The position numbers and the translations under genes were made by a program. A DNA stretch of 52,261 bases. Source: CAZKUN01 sp964555935 (GTDB lineage: Bacteria; Armatimonadota; Zipacnadia; Zipacnadales; VGFC01). Location: positions 1-52,261 of the forward strand of contig CAZKUN010000033.1 of the NCBI GenBank assembly GCA_964555935.1. The letters run 5' to 3'. The notes below the pieces were generated by a model that saw nothing but the letters and a program-made list of their open reading frames with translations, did not search any database and was not told the DNA's origin. Positions 41,956-51,396 of this stretch are shown here, piece after piece. The number at the start of each line of letters is the position of its first letter. Positions within the stretch are counted from its first letter, which is position 1.

Positions 41956-43358
41956 CTCGGACCCGAGATCGGCAGCGTCAGCCCAAAGACCGCGCCGCCC
42001 TCGTGCGCGTCCTCCAGGAAGACTTCGCCGCCATGGGCGTGAGCGATCTCGCTGACGATCGCCAGACCGAGGCCCATCCCGCCCCCGGCTTCGCCGACGC
42101 GTCGCCTGCTGAAGAACCGATCCCACACGGCGTCTCGGTCTTCCGCCGACACGCCGGGGCCCTCATCAGCCACCGAAAGGCGCGCGGCATCGCCTGCCCG
42201 CGCAACCCCCACGGTTACGGCGCCGCCTGATGGCGTGACCCGAAGGGCGTTGTCGATCAGGTTTCCCAGCGCCTCAACCACGCGCGCCCCGTCAACAGCA
42301 ACGGCGGGAAGCCCCGGCTCCACATCCGTCACGAGCGAGACTCCCATCTCCGCGGCACGGGTTTCGAATGCCGTCAGCGCGCCCTGGACCAGTCCATCGA
42401 CCGGCGCCAGCTCCGGCTCCAGCGTCACGGCCCCCGCGTCGTACCGCGACAGGTCCATCAGCTTTTCAATCAGGACCTGCATGCGCCCCATCTCGGCGAG
42501 CGCGACCGTCGCGCAACGTTGGCGCGCTTCGGGTGTGGACGCAGTGCCATCAGCCAGCGCCTCGACAAAGCCCCGCGCGCCGGTCAGCGGCGTGCGAAGC
42601 TGATGCGATGCGTTCGCGACGAAACTCCGGCGCATCTCCTCCATTCGCTCCAGCCGCTCGGCCATCTCGTTGATCGTGGTCGCCAACTCGCCGATCTCGC
42701 CACTCGGCAGCGGATCGACGCGCGTGTCGAGGTTCCCCTCGCCGATCCGCGCGCTAGCATCGGTGATCCTGCGGAGTGGCGACGTGATCGTCCGGGCGAG
42801 CAACAAGCTCAGCAGCAGCGCGCCGATACCTACCCACAGCGCGGTTCCCAGCGACAGCCGCCGGACGTTGCGCAAGATTGACTCCGTCCCCTCAACCGGC
42901 GCGCGGACCATCACCGACCCCATCGGACCCCCCGCGCTATTGATGGGCACGGTCACCTTGAAGAGCTGCCTCGGCTCGCACTTCGCCGATGTCCGCTCAA
43001 AATGCACCTCGCCCGACAGGACGCTCCGAAGCGCCGCGTCGCTTAGCTCGTCGCCCTCGCCATCGCCGCTCGCGGCGAGCAACGCGTGTTCCTGGCTGCC
43101 GAAGATACACACGCGGCCATCAACTAGCGCGCCGGCGGTTCGGGCAACGGTCGAGACATCCCGCCCGAGCCCTTCCTCCGCAAGCAGCGGCGAGGCAAGC
43201 TCGGCGACGGCCCGTCCCACGCGTTTGAGTTCGCGCTCCTCGGCCGTGATGTAGTGATCCCGAAACAGCCTATATGAAAGCATCCCCGCCGCTGCGACGG
43301 CGAGGATGGCGATGAGCACTTGACTGACGACGAGGCGCCAGAAGATGGAGCGAGACAT
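41952..43358 (-). CDS. Sensor histidine kinase
   Basis: 468 residues from the ATG at 43358. A first helix (about 7-29), an extracytoplasmic domain of about 140 residues with a Cys in RTSAKCEPRQLFKV, and a second helix (about 172-190) are followed by HAMP (RRITDASARIGEGNLDTRVD), HisKA with the phospho-acceptor His252 in FVANASHQLRTPLTG, and the HATPase with N box LGNLIDNALRVTPSGG, DEGPGVS and GGGMGLGLAIVSEI. It phosphorylates the response regulator encoded just upstream, four bases away. It ends against the secreted glycosidase gene with a 4-base convergent overlap. The signal sensed is not known, but the neighbours suggest a polysaccharide or envelope cue. Confidence 0.95.
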   Translation of the reverse strand: MSRSIFWRLVVSQVLIAILAVAAAGMLSYRLFRDHYITAEERELKRVGRAVAELASPLLAEEGLGRDVSTVARTAGALVDGRVCIFGSQEHALLAASGDGEGDELSDAALRSVLSGEVHFERTSAKCEPRQLFKVTVPINSAGGPMGSVMVRAPVEGTESILRNVRRLSLGTALWVGIGALLLSLLLARTITSPLRRITDASARIGEGNLDTRVDPLPSGEIGELATTINEMAERLERMEEMRRSFVANASHQLRTPLTGARGFVEALADGTASTPEARQRCATVALAEMGRMQVLIEKLMDLSRYDAGAVTLEPELAPVDGLVQGALTAFETRAAEMGVSLVTDVEPGLPAVAVDGARVVEALGNLIDNALRVTPSGGAVTVGVARAGDAARLSVADEGPGVSAEDRDAVWDRFFSRRRVGEAGGGMGLGLAIVSEIAHAHGGEVFLEDAHEGGAVFGLTLPISGPS

Positions 43359-43362
43359 ACCC

Positions 43363-44058
43363 CTATTCCTCACTCGGCGTGGTGGGAACGAACTTGTACC
43401 CCACTCCCCACACCGTCTCGATGGTACAGTCCGTCCCTCCCTCGGCGAGCTTCTTGCGGATGCGCTTCACGTGCGTGTCGATCGTGCGATAGTCCGCGTA
43501 GTCATCGGCCGTGCCCCACACCTGTTCCATGATCCGGGGGCGCTCAAAGACCACCCGCGGGCGGGATGCCATCAGCCAGAGGATATCGAACTCACGCGCC
43601 GTCAGCTCCGCCTGAACGCCGGAGACAATGCACTCGCGCGTCTCGGGATTCAGCGTCAGCTTCTCGTATTGCATCGGCGCGCGCGACCTCGCGGCGGGGC
43701 TGACCCGCCGCAACACAGCCTTCACCCTCGCCACCACCTCGCGCGGGTTAAAGGGCTTCGTGATGTAATCATCCGCGCCCAGCTCAAGACCGAGAATGCG
43801 ATCCACGTCCTCGTCGCGAGCCGTGAGGAAGATGACAGGCACATCGAGCCGCTTGCGAAGCGCGCGGTAGACCTCGTACCCGTCCATCCCAGGCATCATG
43901 ATGTCCAGCAACACGAGATCCGCCGGGTTGCCCGTCATCGCCGCCACGCCGGCAGGACCGTCCTCGGCCTGGCGCACCTCGAGACCAGCCTGTTCGAGGT
44001 AGAGCGTCAGCACCTCGCGCACGCTGGGGTCGTCGTCTACGATCAGGACTTCACTCAT
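43363..44058 (-). CDS. OmpR/PhoB-family response regulator
   Basis: 231 residues from the ATG at 44058, with GGTGA upstream. The receiver has the acidic pocket VDDDP, phospho-acceptor Asp52 in LVLLDIMMPGMDG, the Thr in VIFLTARDED and Lys in DYITKPFNPREVV. A winged-helix DNA-binding domain follows (LTAREFDILWLMASRPRVVF, RTIDTHVKRIRKKLAEGG, TVWGVGYKF). It should bind direct repeats upstream of target genes once phosphorylated by the adjacent kinase. The gene order regulator then kinase is usual, and the two are co-transcribed with a 4-base gap. Target genes are not visible from the sequence alone; the secreted enzymes around it are candidates. Confidence 0.96.
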   Translation of the reverse strand: MSEVLIVDDDPSVREVLTLYLEQAGLEVRQAEDGPAGVAAMTGNPADLVLLDIMMPGMDGYEVYRALRKRLDVPVIFLTARDEDVDRILGLELGADDYITKPFNPREVVARVKAVLRRVSPAARSRAPMQYEKLTLNPETRECIVSGVQAELTAREFDILWLMASRPRVVFERPRIMEQVWGTADDYADYRTIDTHVKRIRKKLAEGGTDCTIETVWGVGYKFVPTTPSEE

Positions 44059-44078
44059 GCAGTTCACCACCTGCGAGG

Positions 44079-45782
44079 CTAGCGGCGGGACACCTTAACT
44101 TCCGCGATGGACAGCCTGCTCGTGGGGCTCGTAATTCGGAAGTCCGCGCCGTTGCATCGACCGGCGAATAACGCGTCGTCTATCTCAAACAGCGCGGTCA
44201 GCCACTCTCCGGTTCCTGTCAGCTCAATTTGCTCGCTCGACTTGAACGCGCCCGGCCATTGCGGGACGACGAGAACCGTCTCGTCGAGGGAGTCGTACTG
44301 GAGGAAGAACACGCCCTCGCCCTCGTCGAGATACGTCACCTCAACGCTCACCGTCGGTGGCCGACCGCTGCCGGCAAGTTCGGAGGCCACGAGGAACATC
44401 ATGTACATCGTCTGCTGAACGCGGCACTGTCGCCCGTTCGCTTCGCCGGCTTCGGTCTTCGCCTCCTCCACCTCGTACTGCGTGACGAATCGGCCCTCGT
44501 TCGTCCCGCCCAGCGTCACCGACCCCTCCTCCACCACCGTCTCGGCGTTCAAGCCTATCTGCACCGATCCCTCGGATTCGTTGGCAATGATCGCCTCGCC
44601 CGCGAATCGATTCGCGACGACCACGCCCGACAGCACGTTGGGGCCGATCCGCACGTGAGGCGCGGGCTTGCTGAAGTTGCAGGCTTGCACCACGAGCTGC
44701 CCGTTCGTCGCCTCCAACGCGTATTTGCCGGAGCCGCCCCGATCCCAGTCGCGGAAGTTGCAGGCCTGGAACGTCACCGTGCCGCTGCCGCTCGCGTTGA
44801 GAATCTGCTCGCTCGGCCCCCAAAACGCGGAATTGACGAAGCTGACATCACCCGCGCAGCTCTCGCCCACGCGCACCGACACGGGGTCCTCACCCATCAT
44901 CGCCACGAACTCGCCGTTAGTGATGAGCAGGCCGATCGGCGAGCACGAGTCGATCTGCACCGCTGTCCCCGAGGCGTCCGAGCCGATGCCCAGGAAGTTG
45001 CCATTGCACGAGCCCGAGCCGGCATCGATGAAGCGGTACCCGATGTGGTAGCCGAACACGAAACAGTTCAGCACGTACTGCCAGTCGGTCCGGCCGAAGA
45101 TGAACGCCTCCGCCTCGGTCGTCAGCCATTCGCGCAGCGGTTCATTGCCCCACTGACCCCAGAAGGGCCAGAAGTGCACGTTCTCGATCCGCCCGACATC
45201 GTAGCACTTGTCGACGAAGATCCCGCGGCGCAGCGGCTGTCCGTAGAGGTTGCGGATGTAGTGACGGCCTGAGTTTCGCGTGCCGAAGTCCACGGCGTTA
45301 TACGGGTTCACGAGCAGGCAGTCGATGATCGTTGGGTTGTCGCGCCCCGACCCCGCCACGCACCACGGGTACGCGCGGATGTTCTCGGGGTCGTCCTGGT
45401 TGGGGTAGTAGACGGTGATGCCCTTCAGCGTACCGTTCGTGCCGAGCATGATGAACGGCTCGCCCTCTTCGGTGCCCTCACCCTCGACGGCCAGCAGCGT
45501 CGTGCCGTGGTTCTGACTCCACGCCGTCGGCGCGGTGAACACGCCCTCGAGCGTCACGAAGTCGCGGATCACGAGATGCGTCTCGATCAGGTAATCGCCC
45601 CTCGGCGCGAACACGATTCCCCCGCCCGCATCGCCCGCCGCGTCGAGCGTAGACTGGAACACCGCCGTGTCGTCCGTCGCGCCGTCGCCGACCGCGCCAA
45701 AGTCGCGCACGTTCCAGCGCATGGGCGGCGCGTCCTGCGCCACGCACCCCACTGCCAGCAGCAGCGCCGATATCACAGCCAT
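44079..45782 (-). CDS. Secreted right-handed beta-helix protein (pectate-lyase-3-like); N-terminus near gap
   Basis: 567 residues from the ATG at 45782, five bases inside the sequence after the N gap, so the true start could lie in the gap. It begins with MAVISALLLAVGCVAQD, a signal peptide (or lipobox-like AVGC). The next part, WNVRDFGAVGDGATDDTAVFQSTLDAAG, is the usual start of pectate lyase superfamily (PF12708-type) beta-helices, with GGGIVFAPRGDYLIE. Parallel-helix rungs run to about residue 420 (NPTIIDCLLVNPYNAVDFGT, VSFVNSAFWG, VTFQACNF). A C-terminal beta-sandwich of about 130 residues may bind carbohydrate (VEVTYLDEGEG, FFLQYDS). It probably acts on an acidic polysaccharide, but lyase residues are not recognised. 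Confidence 0.8.
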   Translation of the reverse strand: MAVISALLLAVGCVAQDAPPMRWNVRDFGAVGDGATDDTAVFQSTLDAAGDAGGGIVFAPRGDYLIETHLVIRDFVTLEGVFTAPTAWSQNHGTTLLAVEGEGTEEGEPFIMLGTNGTLKGITVYYPNQDDPENIRAYPWCVAGSGRDNPTIIDCLLVNPYNAVDFGTRNSGRHYIRNLYGQPLRRGIFVDKCYDVGRIENVHFWPFWGQWGNEPLREWLTTEAEAFIFGRTDWQYVLNCFVFGYHIGYRFIDAGSGSCNGNFLGIGSDASGTAVQIDSCSPIGLLITNGEFVAMMGEDPVSVRVGESCAGDVSFVNSAFWGPSEQILNASGSGTVTFQACNFRDWDRGGSGKYALEATNGQLVVQACNFSKPAPHVRIGPNVLSGVVVANRFAGEAIIANESEGSVQIGLNAETVVEEGSVTLGGTNEGRFVTQYEVEEAKTEAGEANGRQCRVQQTMYMMFLVASELAGSGRPPTVSVEVTYLDEGEGVFFLQYDSLDETVLVVPQWPGAFKSSEQIELTGTGEWLTALFEIDDALFAGRCNGADFRITSPTSRLSIAEVKVSRR

Positions 45783-45787
45783 CGCTC

Positions 45788-45797
45788 NNNNNNNNNN
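45788..45797. other. Assembly gap (10 N)
   Basis: Ten Ns join two contigs; the true size is not known. The upstream side (higher coordinates, minus strand) is the C-terminus of a hydrolase and the downstream side is the first codons of the beta-helix gene. The hydrolase lacks about 15-20 residues by comparison with its family's usual end, so the missing piece may be short. The ten bases cannot be read as coding sequence. Confidence 0.97.
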
Positions 45798-46802
45798 CCG
45801 CCAAATCTCCGGCGTGTACGTGTGACCGACGCCCTCGTAGAGCAACCCGCGGAAGTGGTCGCTCTTGCCGTACAGAGCGTAGACCTGTTCGCATGCCTCG
45901 TTGAGAATCCGCACACCCTCCGCCGGCGAGCCGCCGTCATCCGCGCCCGTCAGCGTGATCAGCGCTCTCGGCGCGATGAGCGCGAGCACCGCCTCGCTAT
46001 CGAAGTGCCGCAGCATCCCCGGGACATAGTAGTAGATCCCATGCGCGCCGACCTTCCCGTTCGCGATCAGCGTCTGGTAGTGCGTTAGGCACGCGATGCA
46101 GGCCGACGCCTTCACCCGCTCATCCATCGCCGCCAGCCACCACGTGCGCGTGCTCCCCATGCTCATTCCCATCGCGCCGATGCGCTCCGGATCCACCTCG
46201 GATCGCGTTACGAGGTAGTCGAGCGCGATGCGATCGTCGCGGACCATCATCCCCCACATGTTCTTCCCCTGCCACGCGAAGAGCTTGTACAGCGACCATT
46301 CGGTTGGCGTGCCTTCCTCAGCCGTCCCGGCCGGACCGTGGCAGCGCCGCTCGCCAAATGCGTACGAATCGATCGCCAGCACCACATATCCCTGCCTGAT
46401 CAGCTCATCCGCCAGCGTCGTCCCGTCGACAGGCCAGTCATCCATGAACAACTCGTCCTTGCCGAGATCGTATTGGCCGCCATGGTAGTGATTGAACACG
46501 ATCGCCGGCCCCGGCTGGGTCCGGCCATCCGGAATCAGCACGTACCCCGGCATGTTCACGCCCGCGCCGTTGTCAATCAGGACCCGCTCGAGCGTGTAGC
46601 CATCGCGCGGCTCGCTCGCAACCACTTCTGCGCGCACGGGATCCGGCCGCGCGGGGATGTCGCCCATCAGATCCTCCAACGTCGCGCGGACGTGCGCCCG
46701 CTGGCGCACCCACGAGATGTCCGTCTCCGGTATCTCGAGCGCCACGGGCTCAACGTCGCCACCCACGTACGGTTGCTTCAGCTCATCGGGCAGATCGGCC
46801 AT
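45798..46802 (-). CDS. Alpha/beta-hydrolase of the acetylxylan-esterase/dienelactone-hydrolase group, C-terminus in gap
   Basis: 335 residues are present and the last few are lost in the gap. GGAGG lies 9 bases before the ATG. There is no clear signal peptide. The fold markers are GPAIVFNHYHGGQYDLGK (oxyanion region), a cap-like stretch with AIDSYAFGERRCHGP, nucleophile Ser214 in GAMGMSMGSTRTWWL, an Asp in TLTGADDGGSP (288 or 289) and His327 in EGVGHTYTPEIW, so the triad is complete. The length and HYHGG motif resemble the acetyl-xylan esterase and DLH-like esterases of polysaccharide degraders. It probably removes ester groups from the sugar polymer. It is upstream of the beta-helix gene in the same direction. 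Confidence 0.85.
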
Positions 46803-46928
46803 CGGTCGGTGCCTCCGTTGCGGTCGGTGTCAGAGACAGATTCGGTGACGAGTCGGCTGTGGCCTCTTCGGTTGAGTCGCTGGGCAGGATTCTACCGCCC
46901 GGCGCGCAAGACTGACGCGCGTGATCCG

Positions 46929-48023
46929 ATGAGCCAGCATGAGCAGATCCAACGAATCATCGTCGCCCGGGGCGCCGATCCGGACGCCGTCCTCCGCATC
47001 GTGGCGCAGTTCCCGCACGCCCACGTCGATCACCAGGCCGACGTTCCCCCGTCCCGCGTCGAACTTGCGCCAGCTCCGACCGCCGTTTCCCGCCGTTCGC
47101 TGGGCAAGCATACCCTCGTCATCGGTAGTATCGGTCGCGTCCTCGACCGCAACGCCGAGCCGAGCATGGGGGACGGAATCGTCTGCTTCCCATACTGGCA
47201 CTTCAACGCGGTTGGGAATTGCCCGTATGACTGCAGCTTCTGCTACCTCGCGGGGAATCGGGGCAACCTGAAGTGCCCCTCGATGAAGATCTACACCAAC
47301 CTCGACGACGTCATGTCGGCGATCACGCGCGTTGCCGAGGCGTCCGATGGGCCCGTTATGTTCTACGGCTCGAAACTCCAGGACTTCATCGCTCTCGACG
47401 CAATCGCCGAGCACGGTCAGCACCTCGTGCCCTTCGCTGCCGAGCACCCAAACATCCGCCTGCTCTTCCTAACCAAGTCCGACGACATCGAGGGCTTTCT
47501 CCAGCTGAACCACCGAGGCCACACGATGCTGTCGTGGACGCTGAACGCGGAGCCCGTGATTGAGCGCTACGAGACCGGCGCACCGAGCCTCGATGGCCGC
47601 CTCGCCGCCGCGCGCGGCGCCGCCGACGCCGGCTACGAGGTCCGCTTCGTGTTCATGCCGATGATCCCAATCGCCAACTGGCGCCGGGCTTACGCCGACG
47701 CCGTGCGGACGATGCTCGGCGCGGTCCGTCCAAGCCGCATCACTCTCGGCGGAATCTGCATGTACCGTTCGGCGCTCAACTCGATGAAGCGCCACGCCAC
47801 GTCGGGCCTCTCGCCTATCATCGACAACCTCCAGCCACCGGCCTTCCCTCGCGATCGATACCGATACCGGCCCGACGTCCGCCAGGCCCTCTACTCGCAC
47901 ATGATCGACTGCATCCGCGCGCTTGACGCGGACGTGCCGATCAGCCTCTGCCTTGAGACGCCTGAGGTGTGGGAATCGGTGGGGCTAGATCCTGCCGAGT
48001 CTCGCTGCAACTGCCTGCTCTAG
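46929..48023 (+). CDS. Radical SAM protein of the spore-photoproduct-lyase-like family
   Basis: 364 residues. The radical SAM [4Fe-4S] motif is NCPYDCSFCYL with Cys98, Cys102 and Cys105 (CxxxCxxC). Upstream is HVDHQADVPP, followed by KHTLVIGSIGRVL, and downstream VMFYGSKLQDFIALD, MLSWTLNAEPVIERYE and RFVFMPMIPI, then SRITLGGICMYR, all in the order found in SPL-family proteins. The C-terminus ends CNCLL, two more cysteines. True SplB repairs the spore photoproduct with SAM, but most non-sporulating homologues are of unknown function. No Shine-Dalgarno is obvious before the ATG at 46929. It diverges from the esterase, with 126 bases between starts, and converges with the ABC permeases. Confidence 0.85.
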   Translation: MSQHEQIQRIIVARGADPDAVLRIVAQFPHAHVDHQADVPPSRVELAPAPTAVSRRSLGKHTLVIGSIGRVLDRNAEPSMGDGIVCFPYWHFNAVGNCPYDCSFCYLAGNRGNLKCPSMKIYTNLDDVMSAITRVAEASDGPVMFYGSKLQDFIALDAIAEHGQHLVPFAAEHPNIRLLFLTKSDDIEGFLQLNHRGHTMLSWTLNAEPVIERYETGAPSLDGRLAAARGAADAGYEVRFVFMPMIPIANWRRAYADAVRTMLGAVRPSRITLGGICMYRSALNSMKRHATSGLSPIIDNLQPPAFPRDRYRYRPDVRQALYSHMIDCIRALDADVPISLCLETPEVWESVGLDPAESRCNCLL

Positions 48024-48025
48024 GC

Positions 48026-48961
48026 CTACTCCTTCACCGCCCCCAGCGTAATCCCGCTTACGAACGCGCGCTGCATCGCCAGGAAGAGCACGATGATCGG
48101 GAGCGTCGACAGCAGCGTCCCGGCCATCAGCATCCCGTACTCCTGGCTGTAGACGCCGACGAGGTTTGCGAGGCCCAAGGGCAGCGTGTACTTCTCATCC
48201 GAGTGGAGGACGATGAGCGGCCAGAGGAAGTTGTTCCACGAGGCCATGAAGGTGAAGATCGTGAGCGTCCCGAGCGCCGGCTTGACCAGCGGCAGGATGA
48301 TCCGCCAGTAGATCCCAAACTCGCTGCAGCCGTCGATCCGCGCCGCGTCGATGAGCTGATCCGGCACGCTGCGGGTGTACTGGCGCAAGAGGAAGATACC
48401 AAACGCGCTCGCGCTGAACGGCACGATGATCGCGCGGAATGTATCGAACCAGTTGAGCGAGTTCATCAGCGAGAACAGGGGCACCAGCAGCAGGTGGAAC
48501 GGGATCATCATGCTGCCGAGCACGATCGCGAACAGCGGCCCCTTACCCTTGAACGCGAACTTCGCATGCGCATATCCGCCAAGCGAGCAGAAGAACAACG
48601 TCAGCAGCGTCGACGCCGTCGAGATGAACAGCGAGTTCAGGAAGAACTGCCCGAATGGGAGATCGGTGAACAGCCGACGATAGTTCTCGAACGTCGGGCT
48701 CTCGGGCACGATCAGATCGCGCAGCAGCAAGAACGGGAACTTGACGTCGTTGCCCAGCCGCTCGAGGGCGCCTTCGCTCTCAGGATCGCGTTCGCGGGCG
48801 AGCGCCGCCGACGCCGGCGGGCTGAAGATCTCGTCGCCGGTCTTGAACGATGAGGCCACCATCCACACGAGCGGGATCAAGACCGCGATGGTCGCGGCCG
48901 ACAACACCACATACCCGATGATCATCCCAATGACGCCCGCTTTGCGGATACGTTCTCTCAT
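48026..48961 (-). CDS. Sugar ABC transporter permease, MalG-type
   Basis: 311 residues with six or seven helices. A first helix (about 12-35) is followed by a periplasmic segment of about 60 residues that includes GDEIFSPPASAALARERDPE. The inner-membrane EAA signature for the ATPase contact is YTRSVPDQLIDAARIDGCSEFGIYWRIILPLVKPAL, a typical [E/D]AAxxDGxxxxxxxxxIxLPxxxP sequence. The family is the CUT1 carbohydrate transporter group, which imports oligosaccharides. The ATG overlaps the TGA of the MalF-like partner (ATGA). No ATPase gene is in this cluster; CUT1 systems often share one elsewhere. Confidence 0.93.
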   Translation of the reverse strand: MRERIRKAGVIGMIIGYVVLSAATIAVLIPLVWMVASSFKTGDEIFSPPASAALARERDPESEGALERLGNDVKFPFLLLRDLIVPESPTFENYRRLFTDLPFGQFFLNSLFISTASTLLTLFFCSLGGYAHAKFAFKGKGPLFAIVLGSMMIPFHLLLVPLFSLMNSLNWFDTFRAIIVPFSASAFGIFLLRQYTRSVPDQLIDAARIDGCSEFGIYWRIILPLVKPALGTLTIFTFMASWNNFLWPLIVLHSDEKYTLPLGLANLVGVYSQEYGMLMAGTLLSTLPIIVLFLAMQRAFVSGITLGAVKE

Positions 48962-49914
48962 TCTTCCGTCCTTGACAGCGACTTCATCTGGATCAGCGCG
49001 AGGACAAACACCAGCGCAAACAGCGCCCAGCCAATCGTCGCCGCATAGCCCAGCCGCATGTACTGAAAGCCCGTCCGGTAGAGGTACATCACCACCGTCA
49101 GCCCCGCATCATTCGGGCCGCCGCCGCCGAGCAGGATGTAGGGCAAATCGAAGAGTTGCACGGAGCCGATCGTCGTCATCACCACGACGAACACGATGAT
49201 CGGCCGCAGGCCCGGCACGGTCACGTGTACGAACGAATGCCACCAGCCCGCTCCGTCGATCGACGCCGCCTCGTACAGTTCCTGGCGCACGCTCTGCAGG
49301 CCGGCCAGGAAGTAGATCATGTTGAAGCCCGTCCAGCGCCAGACGCCGGTGATGACAATCGCCGATAGCACGAGCTTCTCGTCACGCAGCCAGTCCATGC
49401 TCGAGATCGACACGCCGAAGCTCTCGAGCAATGCCGGAACGCCAAGAAACTCGAGCGGAGCCATGACCCAGCGCATTCGGATCAGGTGGTTCAGCAGGCC
49501 GTACTCGTGGTTGAAGATCAGCCCGAAGATGATCGCGATGAACACGCCGGCAACGAGGACGGGACTGAAGAACGCGAAGCGGAAGAAGAGCGTCCCGCGC
49601 AGGCGCTTCGAGTTCAGCACCAGCGCCAGGATCAAGCTCAGCGGGAGCTGGATGAACAGGCTCGACAGCGTGAACACCAACGTGTTCTTGCAGGACTGCC
49701 AGAAGCTCGCGTCTTGCGCGAGGTCGACGAAGTTCTGCCCGCCCACGAACACGCGGCTCTCAAGCCCGATCGTGTCGTGCATGCTCAGCCAGATCGAGTG
49801 ACAGAGCGGCCACGCGACGAACGTCAGAAACAGCACGAAGAACGGCGCCACGAAGATATATGGCGTCGCCTTGCGTTTCGTGATGTCTCCGCCGATGACC
49901 GGATTGGCTGCCAC
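48958..49914 (-). CDS. Sugar ABC transporter permease, MalF/UgpA-type
   Basis: 318 residues from a GTG at 49914 with GAGGG about 9 bases upstream. The first helix (about 18-38, VAPFFVLFLTFVAWPLCHS) carries the PFVLxFxxWPxxxS pattern of CUT1 first permeases. Five more helices follow; the EAA loop is LQSVRQELYEAASIDGAGWWHSFVHVTVPGLRPI. It pairs with the downstream MalG-like permease and the upstream binding protein. The gap to the binding-protein stop is 13 bases. The spacing of helices and both loops look intact, so the permease pair appears functional even though the binding protein is interrupted. Confidence 0.93.
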   Translation of the reverse strand: MAANPVIGGDITKRKATPYIFVAPFFVLFLTFVAWPLCHSIWLSMHDTIGLESRVFVGGQNFVDLAQDASFWQSCKNTLVFTLSSLFIQLPLSLILALVLNSKRLRGTLFFRFAFFSPVLVAGVFIAIIFGLIFNHEYGLLNHLIRMRWVMAPLEFLGVPALLESFGVSISSMDWLRDEKLVLSAIVITGVWRWTGFNMIYFLAGLQSVRQELYEAASIDGAGWWHSFVHVTVPGLRPIIVFVVVMTTIGSVQLFDLPYILLGGGGPNDAGLTVVMYLYRTGFQYMRLGYAATIGWALFALVFVLALIQMKSLSRTEE

Positions 49915-49927
49915 GCTGCTTGCCCTC

Positions 49928-51334
49928 TTACCCGTCTGTGAATCGGTCCTTCGCGACCCGCGCGCGCACCTTGTCGGCCGCCTGAGTCAGTCGCTCCGCC
50001 GTCTGCTCGCGCGTGTAGTCCTCGTTGTTCAGCACATCATATGCCGCCTTATTCATCTCCTCGAGCGCCTCGGAGGTGTACTGGTTCTGCTGCACGTCCG
50101 GCACTTGGGGCGCCAGCTCAATCAAGACCTCACCCAGCGGCCGCCCGGCGACGTAATCATCGGGCTCGCTGAAGATCGGGGCTTCCCATGCTGGAATCAG
50201 CGGCGGGAGAATCCGCGTCAACTCAAACCGATTCGCCGCGGCGTCGGGATCGAAGTACAGGAACTCCAAGAGCTCCTAGGCGAGGTCCTTGTCCTCGCAC
50301 TGCTTCGTCATCCCCATCATCGTGCCGCCCCACGTCGAGGTCCGCCGCCCGCCCGGCTCAAATGCCGGCAGCGGCATCGCTTTCCACTTGCCGGCAAGCC
50401 CCTCCGCGAACTTGCGGACCAGTCCGATGAACCAATCCGGCGCCATGACCGCGTAGAGCCGGTCCTCTTTCATCGGCCCGTACAGGTCCGGCCCGAACTG
50501 AGGTTGCTGGAAGATGAAATCATAGTCGTAGAACAGAGAGCGCATGAATGTCAGAGTGTCGAGGCACTCCTCGCTATCCATCAACACGTTGCCTTCGGCG
50601 TCGAAGAAATCCGTGCCTCGCTGGTTCAGCAGCAACCGCAAGTGCCCCGCGCCGTCGCGTATCATCATCAACGCGTGCCGGTCGACCTCGCCATCGCCGT
50701 CGGTGTCGGTCAGCCGCCGATCCGCGAACAGCCGGATGAAGTCATCCCACGTCTCGACCTCGCTCGGAAGGTCGATCCCCTGCGCGCTCAAGAGGTCTTC
50801 GCGATATAGCAGCACGACGGGGTGGATGTCATGAGGCACGCCGTAGATCGACCCGCGATTCGACCACGGCACAAACCGCGCCTGCACCACCTGATCGAGG
50901 TAGCCTTCCGCCTCCAGCCGAGGCTTCAGATCGACCCAGCCACAGTCGGACTTCCGGCCGAGGAAGAACCGGCCTACGGAGCTTATCTCAACCTCAGCCA
51001 AGTCCGGCGCGCCGACGCCGGACAGGAAGCTAGAGATCATCTTATCGAACATCACGTTCCCCGGCAGGAGTTGCAGATCGACTGCCACGCCCGGGTGCCG
51101 TTCCTCGAAGAGGCCCACCCGCGCCTCGTACTCATCAAAGTGCGTTTGCGCGAAGGTCCAGACGCGTATGACGTCGCCCTTCCGGCTCCTGGGACGCAAC
51201 ACGAAGGGAGCCGAAAGCACGAGCAGGGCGAGCATCGCCGCCGGCGCGAGCCCAATCGGCAGCCGGTCCTCGAGCCGGTCCAGAAGACCTACTCGCGGCG
51301 AACGGTCGCCTCGTTTTGACGCTTCACTGGCCAT
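49928..51334 (-). pseudogene. Sugar ABC transporter binding protein interrupted by an in-frame TAG
   Basis: The frame starts at the ATG 51334 (MASEASKRGDRSPRV) with a membrane anchor around LPIGLAPAAMLALLVLSAPF rather than a lipobox. The type-1 binding-protein pattern follows: VRVWTF-like RVWTFAQTHF, FEERHPGVAVDLQLLPG, DLAEVEISSVGRFF, YGVPHDIHPVVLLYREDLL and ETWDDFIRLFADRRLTDTDG. At codon 353 the chain reads KDLA then TAG (50278-50276), then in the same frame ELLEFLYFDPDAANRFE through to the TAA at 49928. A Trp (TGG) would fit that place (DLAWELLEFL). So one G-to-A change, or an error, splits a 468-residue protein. The 116-residue tail should include the last part of the closing domain. Confidence 0.85.
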
Positions 51335-51396
51335 GTGCGATGCACCGCAAGGTGTCTTGTCCTGTGCCGCCGAATCTCCGCCGCGGAGTCCACCCA

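Noticed and set aside
50276..50278. TAG as a recoded amino acid (pyrrolysine or other) in the binding protein
   Set aside because: UroD-family, PfkB and secreted-protein genes nearby end normally with TAG, and there is no sign of tRNA-Pyl genes; a point mutation or error is simpler.
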